From: UBA8752 sp040261275
Lineage (GTDB): Bacteria > Bacteroidota > Bacteroidia > Flavobacteriales_D > Sanyastnellaceae
DNA length: 64,000 bases
Assembly (NCBI GenBank): GCA_040261275.1
Contig: JBDQOI010000004.1
Coordinates: 46,498 to 110,497, forward strand
Reading direction: 5' to 3'
Shown in pieces: positions 8,521 to 17,684 of the stretch. The position numbers were made by a program, and so were the translations under genes. Below the pieces are notes generated by a model. That model searched no databases, was not told the origin of the DNA, and saw only the letters and a list, made by a program, of their open reading frames with translations. Each line of letters opens with the position of its first letter. Position 1 is the first letter of the stretch.

Positions 8521-8537
8521 CTACATTCAAGCCCATG
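8521..8537 (+). promoter_or_regulatory. Start-site promoter element TACATTCA plus start codon, copy 2
   Basis: CTACATTCAAGCCCATG contains the symporter start ATG 8535. The same 17 bases, inverted, include the ATG at 6476. Confidence 0.4.
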
Positions 8538-10310
8538 CAATTGGCCTTTTTGGATTTTGCCGTCATCGGTGGTGTTTTGTTCACCGTTCTTGCCATTGGA
8601 TTGTGGGCAGGTCGGTCAGGGAATGACAATGCCGATGATTTCTTTTTGGGAGGTCGGAACATGCCCTGGTGGCTCCTGGGCACAAGCATGGTGGCCACCA
8701 CCTTCAGCGCAGACACCCCCAACCTGGTCACCGATCTCGTCCGTCAACAAGGCGTTTCGGGCAACTGGGCCTGGTGGGCCTTTCTGCTCACGGGCATGGT
8801 GACCGTATTTGTCTATGCCCGGTTGTGGCGACGCTCCGGAGTGCTGACCGATATCGCCTTTTACGAGCTGCGATATGGGGGCAGAGCCGGGGCTTTTCTC
8901 CGCGGTTTCCGAGCGGTCTATCTGGGGCTTGTCTTCAATGTGCTGGTCATGGCGACCGTGAGTCTGGCCGCCATCAAGCTGGGCAGTATTCTGCTCGGCT
9001 GGCCGGGGTGGTTGACCCTGCTTGTCACTTGTTCCGTCACGCTGCTCTTCAGCGTTTATGGAGGCTTGCGGGCCATTCTCTGGACCGACTTGTTCCAGTT
9101 TTTTCTGGCCATGGGGGGCGCCATTGCGGCCAGCGTGTATGTACTCGGACTGCCCGAAGTGGGCGGTTTACAAGGATTAATGACCCATCCTGCTGTGGTC
9201 GATAAGCTCTCCGTCTGGCCGGACTTCAATGATCCCGGCGTTTGGGTTCCCGTCCTGCTGGTGCCATTGGCGGTGCAGTGGTGGGCGAGCTATTACCCGG
9301 GAGCGGAGCCCGGTGGGGGAGGCTACATCGCACAAAGGATGTTCAGTGCCCGCAGCGAAGATGACGCCGTCGGGGCGACACTCCTGTTCAATGTGGCCCA
9401 TTATGCCTTGCGCCCCTGGCCTTGGATTTTGGTGGCCTTGGCGTCTCTCATCGTTTATCCGGAACTCACGGACATCGCATTGGCATTCCCTGAATTGGCA
9501 GCGGACAAGGTGGGCCACGACGTAGCCTATCCAGCCATGTTGAGCCTGCTTCCCGCCGGCTTGTTGGGCTGGGTCGCCGCCTCTCTTTTGGCTGCCTTTA
9601 TTTCGACCATGAGTACGCAGGTCAATCTCGGGGCGAGCTATCTCGTTCACGACGGATGGGCGCGTTTCATCAGGCCCGATGCGGATGAGGCCGCCAAGGT
9701 TCGGGCCGGTCGTTGGGCCAGCCTGCTTTCGTTGCTCGCCGGAGCGTTGCTCAGCCTTTCCCTCACTTCGGCAGCACAGGCCTTCAACCTCCTTCTATTG
9801 TTGGGGGCCGGAACGGGAGGTTTGTTCATCCTGCGGTGGTTTTGGTGGCGCATTTCAGCGGGCACGGAAATCGTGGCCATGGTCGTATCCCTTGCCGTGG
9901 CCGTCTATTTCACATGGGTGCACGATGCGCTGGCTGCAGATCCGGTGGCCTTGGTACCCGCCATGGCGCCATGGGCCAAACTCGTGGCCGGGAGCCTGCT
10001 GACCACAATGGGCTGGGTGTTGGCAGCTTTTGTGCTCCCACCAGAAACCCGGGAGGTGCTGCAGCGATTCGTGGACAAGGTTCAGCCAGGCGGCCCCGGA
10101 TGGAGTCGGTTCCCGACCACGCGTACGGTGGAGGAAGAGTGGAATGTTCCGCGTTCCATCCTGATGGCCTTCTTGGGATGCGTTGCCGTTTACGCGCTGC
10201 TCCTCGGCATGGGGGCCGTTTTATTTGACGGAGGTTGGATTGCCCTCTTTTACGGGGCGCTTGCAGGATTGGCCATCCAAGGGCTGCGCATACTCCGGAA
10301 GTCGGCATGA
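8535..10310 (+). CDS. Sodium:solute symporter (SSS/SLC5 family)
   Basis: 591 residues from ATG 8535, which begins directly with the first membrane segment (FAVIGGVLFTVLAIGLWAG). About 13-15 hydrophobic segments are visible. The family-typical DDFFLGGRNMPWW and TTFSADTPNLV motifs follow the first one. Members import sugars, amino acids or osmolytes with Na+ across the inner membrane. The stop overlaps the start of the GHMP kinase gene (ATGA at 10307-10310), and a nucleotidyltransferase follows. The cargo is therefore probably a sugar that the next two enzymes activate. This is inference from context. Confidence 0.88.
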   Translation: MQLAFLDFAVIGGVLFTVLAIGLWAGRSGNDNADDFFLGGRNMPWWLLGTSMVATTFSADTPNLVTDLVRQQGVSGNWAWWAFLLTGMVTVFVYARLWRRSGVLTDIAFYELRYGGRAGAFLRGFRAVYLGLVFNVLVMATVSLAAIKLGSILLGWPGWLTLLVTCSVTLLFSVYGGLRAILWTDLFQFFLAMGGAIAASVYVLGLPEVGGLQGLMTHPAVVDKLSVWPDFNDPGVWVPVLLVPLAVQWWASYYPGAEPGGGGYIAQRMFSARSEDDAVGATLLFNVAHYALRPWPWILVALASLIVYPELTDIALAFPELAADKVGHDVAYPAMLSLLPAGLLGWVAASLLAAFISTMSTQVNLGASYLVHDGWARFIRPDADEAAKVRAGRWASLLSLLAGALLSLSLTSAAQAFNLLLLLGAGTGGLFILRWFWWRISAGTEIVAMVVSLAVAVYFTWVHDALAADPVALVPAMAPWAKLVAGSLLTTMGWVLAAFVLPPETREVLQRFVDKVQPGGPGWSRFPTTRTVEEEWNVPRSILMAFLGCVAVYALLLGMGAVLFDGGWIALFYGALAGLAIQGLRILRKSA

Positions 10311-11323
10311 CGCAGCCGTTCTCCACTTCTGCCCCTGGGCGGCTCTGCCTGTTTGGTGAGCACCAAGATTACCTCGGCTTGCCGGTGATCGCCATGGCGA
10401 TAAACCGCAGATGCCACCTGCATTTCAGGCCCCGTCGCGACCGCGAGGTTCGATGCGTAAGTCAAGCATTGGGCGAAATGGCCTCTTGGAACCTGGATGT
10501 TCGGGAAGAGCAAAAAACAGAGGGTCCGCTGCGACATGCCATGCGGGTCTTGATCGACGAATTCGGCTCGACTTCTGGAGTAGGTTGGGATGTGGAAGTG
10601 GTCAGCACCATTCCCATTCAAGCGGGGTGCAGCTCCTCCACGGCCTTGATGACCGCCTGGATCGCAGCTTGGCTTCAAATTCTTCAAGGCGGTTTTGATA
10701 CGTCCAACATTGTCAGGCGATGCCATCAGTATGAGGTTTTGGATTTCACAGGGGCAGGCGGGGACATGGATCAATTTGCCTGTGGGCACGGAGGGCTCCA
10801 TCGCTTCGGAGCAGGAGCGCCACAACCCCTTCGTGTGCCCGAAGGTGTTTTCATCCTTGCAGATTCGGGTCAACCCAAAGACACACAAGGTCATCTGCGC
10901 CGATGCAAGGATGCGCGCCTGCCCTTGATGGCTGACCTCCATCGCCATGACATACAGCGTACGACGGATGAGATTGTACTGGTCAATGGGACCCGAACCA
11001 ACCGGGATCTGGAGGCCAAATGGGGCCGCGAAATGCTGGAGAAATCAGCCAGTGCAGAAGCTTTCGGTCACGACTTGACCCGGCACCACGAAGTGCTGCG
11101 CGACGCACTTGGATTGTCAACGGCAAGAATCGAAAACATCCTTCATGCCGCCTTGCAGGCCGGGGCTTGGGGAGGCAAAATCAACGGCTCCGGTGGGGGA
11201 GGCTGCGCTTTTGTGCTCGCGCCAGAAAGCCGGGTAGAAAACATCGTGAAGGCAATGCTGGGCGCGGGCGCCACAGGCGCGTGGCCAGTGCAAATGGACC
11301 AAGGTGTAGCATGTCAAGTGTGA
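10307..11323 (+). CDS. GHMP-family sugar kinase
   Basis: 338 residues from ATG 10307. Motif 1 is APGRLCLFGEHQDYLGLPV, close to the galactokinase signature but not identical. Motif 2 is the Ser-rich ATP loop IPIQAGCSSSTAL. Motif 3 is GGKINGSGGGGC. The family phosphorylates sugars (galactose, L-fucose, L-arabinose, uronic acids), usually at C1, or mevalonate-type substrates. The translational coupling with the symporter upstream and the nucleotidyltransferase downstream argues for a sugar 1-kinase in a salvage route. The specific sugar cannot be read from the sequence. Confidence 0.85.
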   Translation: MTQPFSTSAPGRLCLFGEHQDYLGLPVIAMAINRRCHLHFRPRRDREVRCVSQALGEMASWNLDVREEQKTEGPLRHAMRVLIDEFGSTSGVGWDVEVVSTIPIQAGCSSSTALMTAWIAAWLQILQGGFDTSNIVRRCHQYEVLDFTGAGGDMDQFACGHGGLHRFGAGAPQPLRVPEGVFILADSGQPKDTQGHLRRCKDARLPLMADLHRHDIQRTTDEIVLVNGTRTNRDLEAKWGREMLEKSASAEAFGHDLTRHHEVLRDALGLSTARIENILHAALQAGAWGGKINGSGGGGCAFVLAPESRVENIVKAMLGAGATGAWPVQMDQGVACQV

Positions 11324-12165
11324 ATCCCACCATCATCATGGCCGCAGGAAAGGGGAGCCGCATGAAGGCCGATGCCGCGGTGGCACCGGAGATATTGGCG
11401 GAAGTGCGCTCCCGTCCGAAGCCCATGATCAGGATCGGTTGTGACCACCGTCCCTTACTCGAGCATTTGCTGTTGCAATTGAAGGAAGAAGGATGCGAAA
11501 ATGCCGGTCTGGTCATCGCCGAGGATGACAGCCTGACACCAGAACATTTCGAGCAAGTCCCCATTCCTGGAATGAAGCTGTCCTTCGTGCGACAAGGCAT
11601 ACCCCCCAACAGGAGTAAGCCCTTGGGAACGGCACATGCCGTGCAGCTGGCATTGGAAGCCCATCCGGAATGGGAGAATCAATCCGTGACCATCGCCAAT
11701 GGCGACAATTTGCCACCCAAGGGGATGTTCACCCGGCTTTTTGAGCACAAGGCCGCCTTACCCGCCTTCCACCCTCAGTTCCTCGGACTTCCATCGGGCA
11801 GGATCAATGCCTTTGCTGTCATTGAGGCCGATGCACAAGGGCGAATGACGCGCATTGTAGAGAAGCCCAGCCAACAAGAAGTGCAGGCCGCCCTATGGAA
11901 CGACGGTGAAGTTCGGGTCAGTATGAATTATTTCAGGGTTCCTTACCCGGCATTGCTCGATGCCGTGCGCACCGTTCCTGAGCATGCTGTCCGCCGAGAG
12001 AAGGAAATCCCCACGGCCATTTCCATGCTTCAAGCTTCAGGCCGCTGTGACCTTCTGGCGCTTCCCATGGAAGGTGCTTTTTTGGACATGACGCATCCCC
12101 AAGACGTCAAAAATGCAGGTCGAATTGTGGACCAAGGCGGATTTGAGTTGAATTTCCGAACTTGA
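11311..12165 (+). CDS. Sugar-1-phosphate nucleotidyltransferase
   Basis: 284 residues from ATG 11311, which overlaps the kinase stop by 13 bp; AAGG lies just upstream. The N-terminal AAGKGSRM is the nucleotide-binding loop of the NTP-transferase family. About 20 residues separate it from the KPMI sugar-phosphate motif, which is longer than usual. IANGDNL carries the metal-binding Asp, and VEKPS and MNYF are also family motifs. No left-handed beta-helix or acyltransferase tail is present. It probably converts the 1-phosphate made by the upstream kinase to an NDP-sugar; base and sugar are unknown. Confidence 0.85.
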   Translation: MSSVNPTIIMAAGKGSRMKADAAVAPEILAEVRSRPKPMIRIGCDHRPLLEHLLLQLKEEGCENAGLVIAEDDSLTPEHFEQVPIPGMKLSFVRQGIPPNRSKPLGTAHAVQLALEAHPEWENQSVTIANGDNLPPKGMFTRLFEHKAALPAFHPQFLGLPSGRINAFAVIEADAQGRMTRIVEKPSQQEVQAALWNDGEVRVSMNYFRVPYPALLDAVRTVPEHAVRREKEIPTAISMLQASGRCDLLALPMEGAFLDMTHPQDVKNAGRIVDQGGFELNFRT

Positions 12166-12189
12166 ACCTTCACCAAATGTTCTCCTGTC

Positions 12190-12885
12190 ATGAACCGGAA
12201 TTCCATTCGAACCCTGGCCCTTTCGCTGGTCTCCATCATTTTTTCCTTGGGCATCACGCCAACGGCTCAAGCACAATGTGACTCCTTGGACTTCAATCTG
12301 CTTTGCGAGGATGGAGCCCTGGTCAATGATGCCATTTTCGCTTGTGGATTCGATTGCATTTTCGCCGGAGACCTCAACACTTGCTTTTCCAATTGCATTT
12401 CTGCCGCCATTACCACAATGAGCGAGGGTTGTGTGGGATGTTTTGCAGAACAGAGCACCTGCGCTCAGGACAATTGCTTTTTCGTTTGCGGGTTTGGGAG
12501 TGCTGCAGACTGCGAGGCGTGCATCTTGGCCAATTGTCAATCCCAATTCGAAGACTGCGCAGGCATCGTGGACACTGATGGTGACGGGGAAAGTGTCATC
12601 TGCGATTGCGACGATTCCGAGTCCAGCATCTTTCCAGGAGCTCCCGGAACCGCATCCGGTCTGGACAACAATTGTGACGGCATCATCAGCTTGGAGGAGA
12701 TTCTCTGCGCCATCAATTTGAACCTGGACCTGAATGAGGACCTCTTCATCACGGTGGCAGATGTCTTGCTCGTGCTGGCCGACTTTGGATGTTTGATCGG
12801 CTGTGGCTCCGATGTCAATGGGGACGGCGCGGTCACCGTGAGTGACGTGCTGGAGCTGCTCGGCGGTTTCGGCGAAGGCTGTTGA
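12190..12885 (+). CDS. Secreted Cys-rich protein with MopRE-like and dockerin-like repeats
   Basis: 231 residues: a signal peptide (residues ~1-29, ending TAQAQ), then a ~95-residue region with about 16 cysteines. A calcium-binding segment (DTDGDGE...CDCDDSES...DNNCDG, about 130-170) resembles MopRE repeats. It closes with the terminal module DLNEDLFITVAD...FGC...DVNGDGAVTVSD...FGEGC. The first loop of that module is degenerate (NEDLFI). Exported; function unknown. Its stop is 6 nt from the convergent dehydrogenase stop. Confidence 0.7.
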   Translation: MNRNSIRTLALSLVSIIFSLGITPTAQAQCDSLDFNLLCEDGALVNDAIFACGFDCIFAGDLNTCFSNCISAAITTMSEGCVGCFAEQSTCAQDNCFFVCGFGSAADCEACILANCQSQFEDCAGIVDTDGDGESVICDCDDSESSIFPGAPGTASGLDNNCDGIISLEEILCAINLNLDLNEDLFITVADVLLVLADFGCLIGCGSDVNGDGAVTVSDVLELLGGFGEGC

Positions 12886-12891
12886 CCTAAG

Positions 12892-14061
12892 TCACGCAAA
12901 GAACCCCCGGCCCTCCGCAGCCCGAGACCTCAGCAGCGGACTGCATCTGTAGCGGTCTTCTCCATAGTGCAAACGCATTCGATCGAGGGTCTCCACACAT
13001 CGGTCCAGCCCCACTTCTTCAGCCCACGCCAGCAATCCCTTCGGGTAGTTGACCCCGCCTTGCATGGCCCGGTCCACGTCTTCGGCGGAGGCCACCCCCC
13101 AGAACACCGCATCGGCCGCCTCGTTGATCAACATCACGAGGATGCGCCAAAGGACATCCTGCCCGAGGTCCTTGTCCATTCTGGGTTTTGGAGCAGATGC
13201 GTCCTCCCCATAAGCATACCAGCCACGGCCGGATTTCTTGCCCAACCAGCCAGCGTCAACGTTCCGCTTTTGGGCAAAGGAGGGTTGGTAGCGTGAATCG
13301 AAGTGGAATGCGGTCCAGACACTCTCGGTCACCGCGTAATTGATGTCGTTCCCAATGAGGTCCATCAAGGCGAAAGGCCCCATCCGAAAACCACCCAGGT
13401 CCGTCATGGCCCAATCGATGGTGGCTTCATCGGCCAGCCCTTCTTCGAGAATCCGAATGGCCTCTCCGTAGAAGGGGCGAGCTACGCGGTTCACAATGAA
13501 GCCCGGTGTGTCCTTTGCCAATGCGGGGCGCTTGCCCCATTGACGCATGAGGGCCAGCATTTCCTCAGCCAGCCCCTTTCTCGCCTGTAATCCGGGAATG
13601 ACCTCCACCAGCGGAAGGAGGGGGGCGGGATTGAAAAAATGCAAGCCGATGCACCGTTCCGGGTGCTTCAAATGCGAAGCCAATGCAGTAATCGAAAGGG
13701 AAGACGTGTTGGAAGCAAGAATGGCCCCATCTGAAATCACCGCCTCCAAAGACTGGAAAAGCGTGGCCTTCACTTCTTCCTTTTCCACGATGGCCTCAAT
13801 GACCAAATCGCATGCGGACAAGTCGTCCACACGGGTGGTCGGTGATATACACCCGAGCAGCGCATCGGCAGCTTCTCGAGTGGTGCGCCCCTTTGAAACC
13901 GACCTGTCCTGGATTTTCTGCAGGAAACCCATCGCATCCTGCAATTCGCGATCGCCCCTGTCCAGCATCCAAACCGGATGGCCTGCAGCAGCAGCGATTT
14001 GGGCAATGCCCCGGCCCATCGTTCCGGCGCCCACTACGCCAACAGTCAATCGATCCTTCAT
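12892..14061 (-). CDS. 3-hydroxyacyl-CoA dehydrogenase
   Basis: 389 residues from ATG 14061, which starts at the Rossmann strand (VGVVGAGTMGRGIAQ). The middle has ASNTSSLSITALA and GLHFFNPAPLLPLVEV, the signature of the 3HCDH NAD domain with its catalytic His. It continues into the C-terminal dimerisation domain (DTPGFIVNRVARP), plus about 100 further residues that look like part of a second C-terminal domain. It oxidises (S)-3-hydroxyacyl-CoA with NAD+ in fatty-acid or butanoate metabolism. It probably works with the thiolase at 3038 and the hydratase at 54392, which are not adjacent. Confidence 0.9.
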   Translation of the reverse strand: MKDRLTVGVVGAGTMGRGIAQIAAAAGHPVWMLDRGDRELQDAMGFLQKIQDRSVSKGRTTREAADALLGCISPTTRVDDLSACDLVIEAIVEKEEVKATLFQSLEAVISDGAILASNTSSLSITALASHLKHPERCIGLHFFNPAPLLPLVEVIPGLQARKGLAEEMLALMRQWGKRPALAKDTPGFIVNRVARPFYGEAIRILEEGLADEATIDWAMTDLGGFRMGPFALMDLIGNDINYAVTESVWTAFHFDSRYQPSFAQKRNVDAGWLGKKSGRGWYAYGEDASAPKPRMDKDLGQDVLWRILVMLINEAADAVFWGVASAEDVDRAMQGGVNYPKGLLAWAEEVGLDRCVETLDRMRLHYGEDRYRCSPLLRSRAAEGRGFFA

Positions 14062-14161
14062 AGCACAGGCAAAGGAAAGACGAACGCCGACGAAAGCCAC
14101 ACCATCCAAATTCGGTTTTCCTCCAAGGCCTTGGCATCATTGCGACAGATCTGCTGCACGA

Positions 14162-14569
14162 ATGACCAAATGTTTGACTTGCAAAGGGCGCATCTCCGTC
14201 CGGGCATCGAGACTCTACTCCGGAGACTTCTGTTCTGAATTCTGCTTTTCCAGCTATCCGGGACAGGCCCGCACGATGCTGGCCCAAGCCGAAAGCGCCT
14301 ACATTCCCGAAAGACCGCGAGAGACAGTGGCCCGAATCCTGGAAAGAAACTGTCACATCCTGAAAGCATTCGGACAATGGCGCCGGAAAGCCCCTGTCAT
14401 GGACGATATCGGCGCCCTGCAATGGATGAGGGAGAAAGGGTTCGATTTTGACTATCACACCCGCGTCGCCCAATATGGCGATGGCAGCACCGAAGTGTGG
14501 TGCTACGAAGTGGGTTATCGCTTGGAAAAAAACGGGCGGGTGGAACCGTTGCCCGATCCTGACCGCTAG
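14162..14569 (+). CDS. Small four-cysteine protein of unknown function
   Basis: 135 residues from ATG 14162. Cys4, Cys7, Cys24 and Cys28 (CLTC...DFCSEFC) could form a zinc site. The rest is a soluble alpha/beta sequence with GFDFDYHTR and EVWCYEVGYRLEKNG. I do not recognise the family. Its TAG shares the bases CTAG (14566-14569) with the stop codon of the convergent helicase gene. Confidence 0.6.
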   Translation: MTKCLTCKGRISVRASRLYSGDFCSEFCFSSYPGQARTMLAQAESAYIPERPRETVARILERNCHILKAFGQWRRKAPVMDDIGALQWMREKGFDFDYHTRVAQYGDGSTEVWCYEVGYRLEKNGRVEPLPDPDR

Positions 14570-15844
14570 CGCCTTTTGGAACGGCCCTTGCCGCTTGACT
14601 TTCGGCTGCCGGATGCAGATGGTTTCCTCTTCTTCTCGNNNNNNNNNNGCTTTGCGTTTCTCGCGATCAATCGCACGGGCCATGGCTTGCGCTTCCCATT
14701 TGGGGGTGGGGACTTCCATCACTCCGTTGGGAATCGGTTGAACGTCCAGATGGGCGCCCAGCAGTTCTTCCACCCTTTTCAAAGCGGCTTTTTCACTGGG
14801 GTCGACCAGCGTGATCGCTTGACCCGAACGTTTGGCCCTTCCCGTGCGGCCGATGCGATGGATATAGTCATGAGGATCCCGGGGTACCGTCACGTTGACG
14901 ACGAGGTCCAGCTGAGGCACATCGATTCCTCGACTGGCGACATCCGTGGCAACGAGATATCGCACATCGCCCGATTTGAAGGCATCCATCGCATTGATTC
15001 GACTGTTCTGGCCCTTGTTCGCGTGAAGGGTTCGTACCGATGACGTCAATTCCTCCTGAATCTTTCGCCCGATTTGTTCTGCCTGGTCCTTTTCGCGGAC
15101 AAAGAGCAAAGCTTGTTGGGGTGCATCGTCCTGAGACAGCAACTGGACAAGGAGATTGAGCTTGGTCCCGAAATTGGGGGCCCGGTATGCAGATTGTTCA
15201 ATGGCCTTGACTGCTGTGGATTGCGGCGCCGCCTCGACGCGCGTGGGCCACAACAGAAACTCATCCGCCATCTCTTCGGTTTTTGGAGGGTAGGTGGCCG
15301 AGAACAACAAGTTCTGACGCTTGCGCGGGAGAATTTCGAGGAACTTCCTGAGCTGGGGCATGAACCCGAGGTCCATCATCCGGTCGGCCTCATCGAGGAC
15401 CAGATGGGTCAACTCCTTGGTTTGGAATGCTTTTCGCAGGTATAGCTCCATGAGCCTGCCCGGGGTGGCCACGACGAGATCACACCCCGCCTCCATGCGC
15501 TCCTGCTGGGCACGATGACCTACACCTCCATAGATCACCTGTACCCTGAGATCGGTAGGAGAGGCGAGTCTGCCCGCCACATCTGCGATTTGCAAGGCCA
15601 GCTCTTTGGAAGGCGTCAAGACCACACACCGGGGGCCCTTGCCCTGTGCGTGCGACAGCATGGCCATCACGGGAAGCAAAAAGGCCAATGTTTTGCCCGT
15701 TCCAGTTTGGGCAATTCCGATGACATCTTGTCCCGCCCGAATGCGCGGAATGGCTTTCCTCTGGATTTCTGTCGGGTCGGAAATCCCCATGTTCTCCAGA
15801 ACATCCAGGTATTGTCTTGTGACCTTAAGGTCGCCGAAAGTCAT
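14566..15844 (-). CDS. DEAD-box RNA helicase (RhlE-like), interrupted by scaffold gap
   Basis: All helicase motifs are present: the Q motif (PTEIQRKAIP), AQTGTGKT, TPSKELA, ATPGR, LDEADRM, FSATYP, ATDVASRGID and HRIGRTGRA. The 10 Ns break the nominal frame. Joining the flanks with zero missing bases restores one frame that ends in a basic tail (EKKRKPSASGSRKSSGKGR) at TAG 14566. That gives 422 residues and the lysine-rich C-terminus typical of RhlE-like enzymes. The apparent continuation in the other frame beyond 14566 is spurious. It unwinds structured RNA in ribosome assembly or RNA decay. A TAATCTTG box lies 4 nt before the ATG. Confidence 0.9.
14639..14648. other. Scaffold gap (10 N) inside the helicase gene
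   Basis: Ten Ns. Deleting them gives GCC-GAG at the junction and an open helicase frame to a basic tail, so the true gap is zero or a multiple of three bases. Confidence 0.95.
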
Positions 15845-15910
15845 GCTGCAAGATTAACCCAACTAAGACATTGGACTCGGTTTGCGTCATCCTCCTTTCC
15901 TTTGCAACGC

Positions 15911-16927
15911 ATGGGAACCACTGAAACCCGTAAGGCCAGCACTTCAGGCGTGCAACGCGTGCACGCCTATTTGCAGAATCTGGGGTTGCATTTGCCGTTG
16001 GAGCCAAAGGACATTCAGGAGGACTGGAGCCTTCCCTACATGCGTTGGGTGGTAGAAAACACTTCCTCTCGGATGGAATGCCGGTTTCCCGAGAGTGACC
16101 CCCCGGGCATAAGAATAGGAACGCACAGAGACATTGTCTGTGATCCCGCGCTTTACAACCTCGCCAGGGTAGAGTCCGGGCGACCCACTACCCATATTGT
16201 CCTCGGAAGCAACCTGGCGGGAACGGAGTGGGTGAGGAGTCTGATGATGGCCAACAAGGCCATTTTCATTGACCGCACTCTCTCGGGCCGAGCTGCCCTT
16301 CAGCAACAACTCGAGTTGAGCAGACAAATCCGGGAAATTGTAGAGTCAGGTGAGCACGTTTGGATTGCGCAAGGTCCGGGCAGAAGCAAGAACGGCATGG
16401 ATGAAACCAGTCCCAGTCTGCTCCGGATGTTGGGACTGGCATGGGGAGGAGAAGAGGATGGTCCTTCGGTGCTGAGTGGCCTGCTGCGCCCTGTGGTCAT
16501 ACGCTATGACATCAATCCGTGTGACCAGCTGTTGGTCCGGGAAAAATTGACTGGAGTAAAGGAGGAAAAGGACGACGAACGCAGCATGCGATTAGGGCTT
16601 GAGGGCTGGAAAGGCCGAATCCAATGCCAAGAAACCGAGTCGATTGCCATTCCGACAGCAGATTCTTCGTGGGACTGGCCCAAGCTGGCGTTGACTGTGG
16701 ACGCCTCCATCCGCAGCACCGGAATTCACGGCCAATGGGCCCAAGATGCACATCGCGTCCTTACCCGCTCCACTTCGGGTTCCCTGCCGGATTCACTGGT
16801 GAAGCGGCTGGACTTGGTCAAAGAATCAATGGGCCCCATGCTGGCATCGATAGAAGAGGGCGCCTTGATCTCCGCACTGTGTGAAGTTTACCGGGAGGGG
16901 ATGGATGCGGATGTGGCAGTAAGGTGA
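15911..16927 (+). CDS. Glycerol-phosphate acyltransferase-like protein
   Basis: 338 residues from ATG 15911. THRDIVCDPALYN resembles the NHRDIVLDP block of a Bacteroidota acyltransferase family (PlsB/PlsC type). IWIAQGPGRSKNG, found here as VWIAQGPGRSKNG, and VVIRYDINPCDQLL match further blocks of that family as I remember it. The usual Asn before the His is Thr here. Such enzymes acylate glycerol phosphate or lysophosphatidate at the inner membrane, but the substrate here is not established. The next gene is convergent, with only 4 nt between the stops. Confidence 0.65.
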   Translation: MGTTETRKASTSGVQRVHAYLQNLGLHLPLEPKDIQEDWSLPYMRWVVENTSSRMECRFPESDPPGIRIGTHRDIVCDPALYNLARVESGRPTTHIVLGSNLAGTEWVRSLMMANKAIFIDRTLSGRAALQQQLELSRQIREIVESGEHVWIAQGPGRSKNGMDETSPSLLRMLGLAWGGEEDGPSVLSGLLRPVVIRYDINPCDQLLVREKLTGVKEEKDDERSMRLGLEGWKGRIQCQETESIAIPTADSSWDWPKLALTVDASIRSTGIHGQWAQDAHRVLTRSTSGSLPDSLVKRLDLVKESMGPMLASIEEGALISALCEVYREGMDADVAVR

Positions 16928-16931
16928 ACCA

Positions 16932-17684
16932 TCAATGAAGGCTCCACTGCGCCAGGACAATGCCCGCGGCCATGGCGGCGTTCAGTGATTCCATTCCGCC
17001 ACCTCCCGGGATGTGAATGAAGTCCGTACAAGCTTCTTTCACCGGCACACTCAGCCCATGACTTTCGCTCCCCACCACGGCCATTACGTGCGATTCAGAC
17101 AAACGGCGCCGCGCCTCGGGAAGCGACTCGCCGCGAAGGTCCAATCCCGCGATCACAATGGATTCTCTGCTGCACTCTTTCAGGAACCCCTCGAGTTCCA
17201 CCACCGTCACTTTCACCCGAAAAATGCCCCCCATGGTGGCTTGAACCACTTTTGGATTGAAAGCGTCGACCGAATCGGGAGAGACAAAAATTTGACGGCA
17301 GCCAAACCAATCTGCTGTGCGGATGATGGTGCCGAGGTTTCCCGGGTCAGAAAGCCCGTCCAAAACGAGAGAAAGCGACGGGGAGTTCAAACTCGACACA
17401 TCCAGCACCGAAGCGGTGGCGTCGGGCATTCCCACAACAGCCAGTACTCCTGGAGGAGAGGTCAGCGTGCTCATCCTCTCCATTTCGCGGGCGGTCACCC
17501 GTTCGGCCTTCCACTCCTCAGGTATACCCGAAACGTCAGTGCAATACAAGCCGTGAATGGGCCATCCACTGGAAAGCGCCTCCGACACACCTATTCGCCC
17601 CTCCACAGTGAATTTGCATTCGATTTGCCGCGTCTTGCGGTTTCTCAATGCGCGCACGGCCAGAATCTCGTTCTTCGTAGGCAT
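16932..17684 (-). CDS. TrmH/SpoU-family RNA 2'-O-methyltransferase
   Basis: 250 residues from ATG 17684, beginning MPTKNEILAVRALRNRK, the usual substrate-binding start of the family. The SPOUT knot motifs are LVLDGLSDPGNLGTIIRTA, VVGSESHGL and HIPGGGGMESLNAAMAAGI. The usual N in the last motif is partly replaced (IPGGGGMESLN rather than IPMxGxxxSLN). It methylates a ribose 2'-OH in rRNA or tRNA using S-adenosylmethionine. The gene is divergent from the TamL-like gene and the two start codons interlock. I recall the same pairing in other Bacteroidota. Confidence 0.88.
   Translation of the reverse strand: MPTKNEILAVRALRNRKTRQIECKFTVEGRIGVSEALSSGWPIHGLYCTDVSGIPEEWKAERVTAREMERMSTLTSPPGVLAVVGMPDATASVLDVSSLNSPSLSLVLDGLSDPGNLGTIIRTADWFGCRQIFVSPDSVDAFNPKVVQATMGGIFRVKVTVVELEGFLKECSRESIVIAGLDLRGESLPEARRRLSESHVMAVVGSESHGLSVPVKEACTDFIHIPGGGGMESLNAAMAAGIVLAQWSLH

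Noticed and set aside
13796..14566. Apparent C-terminal extension of the DEAD-box helicase to 682 residues
   Set aside because: It arises from the arbitrary 10-N gap shifting the frame. It runs antisense to the four-Cys protein and then overlaps the dehydrogenase. The correct frame ends at TAG 14566.
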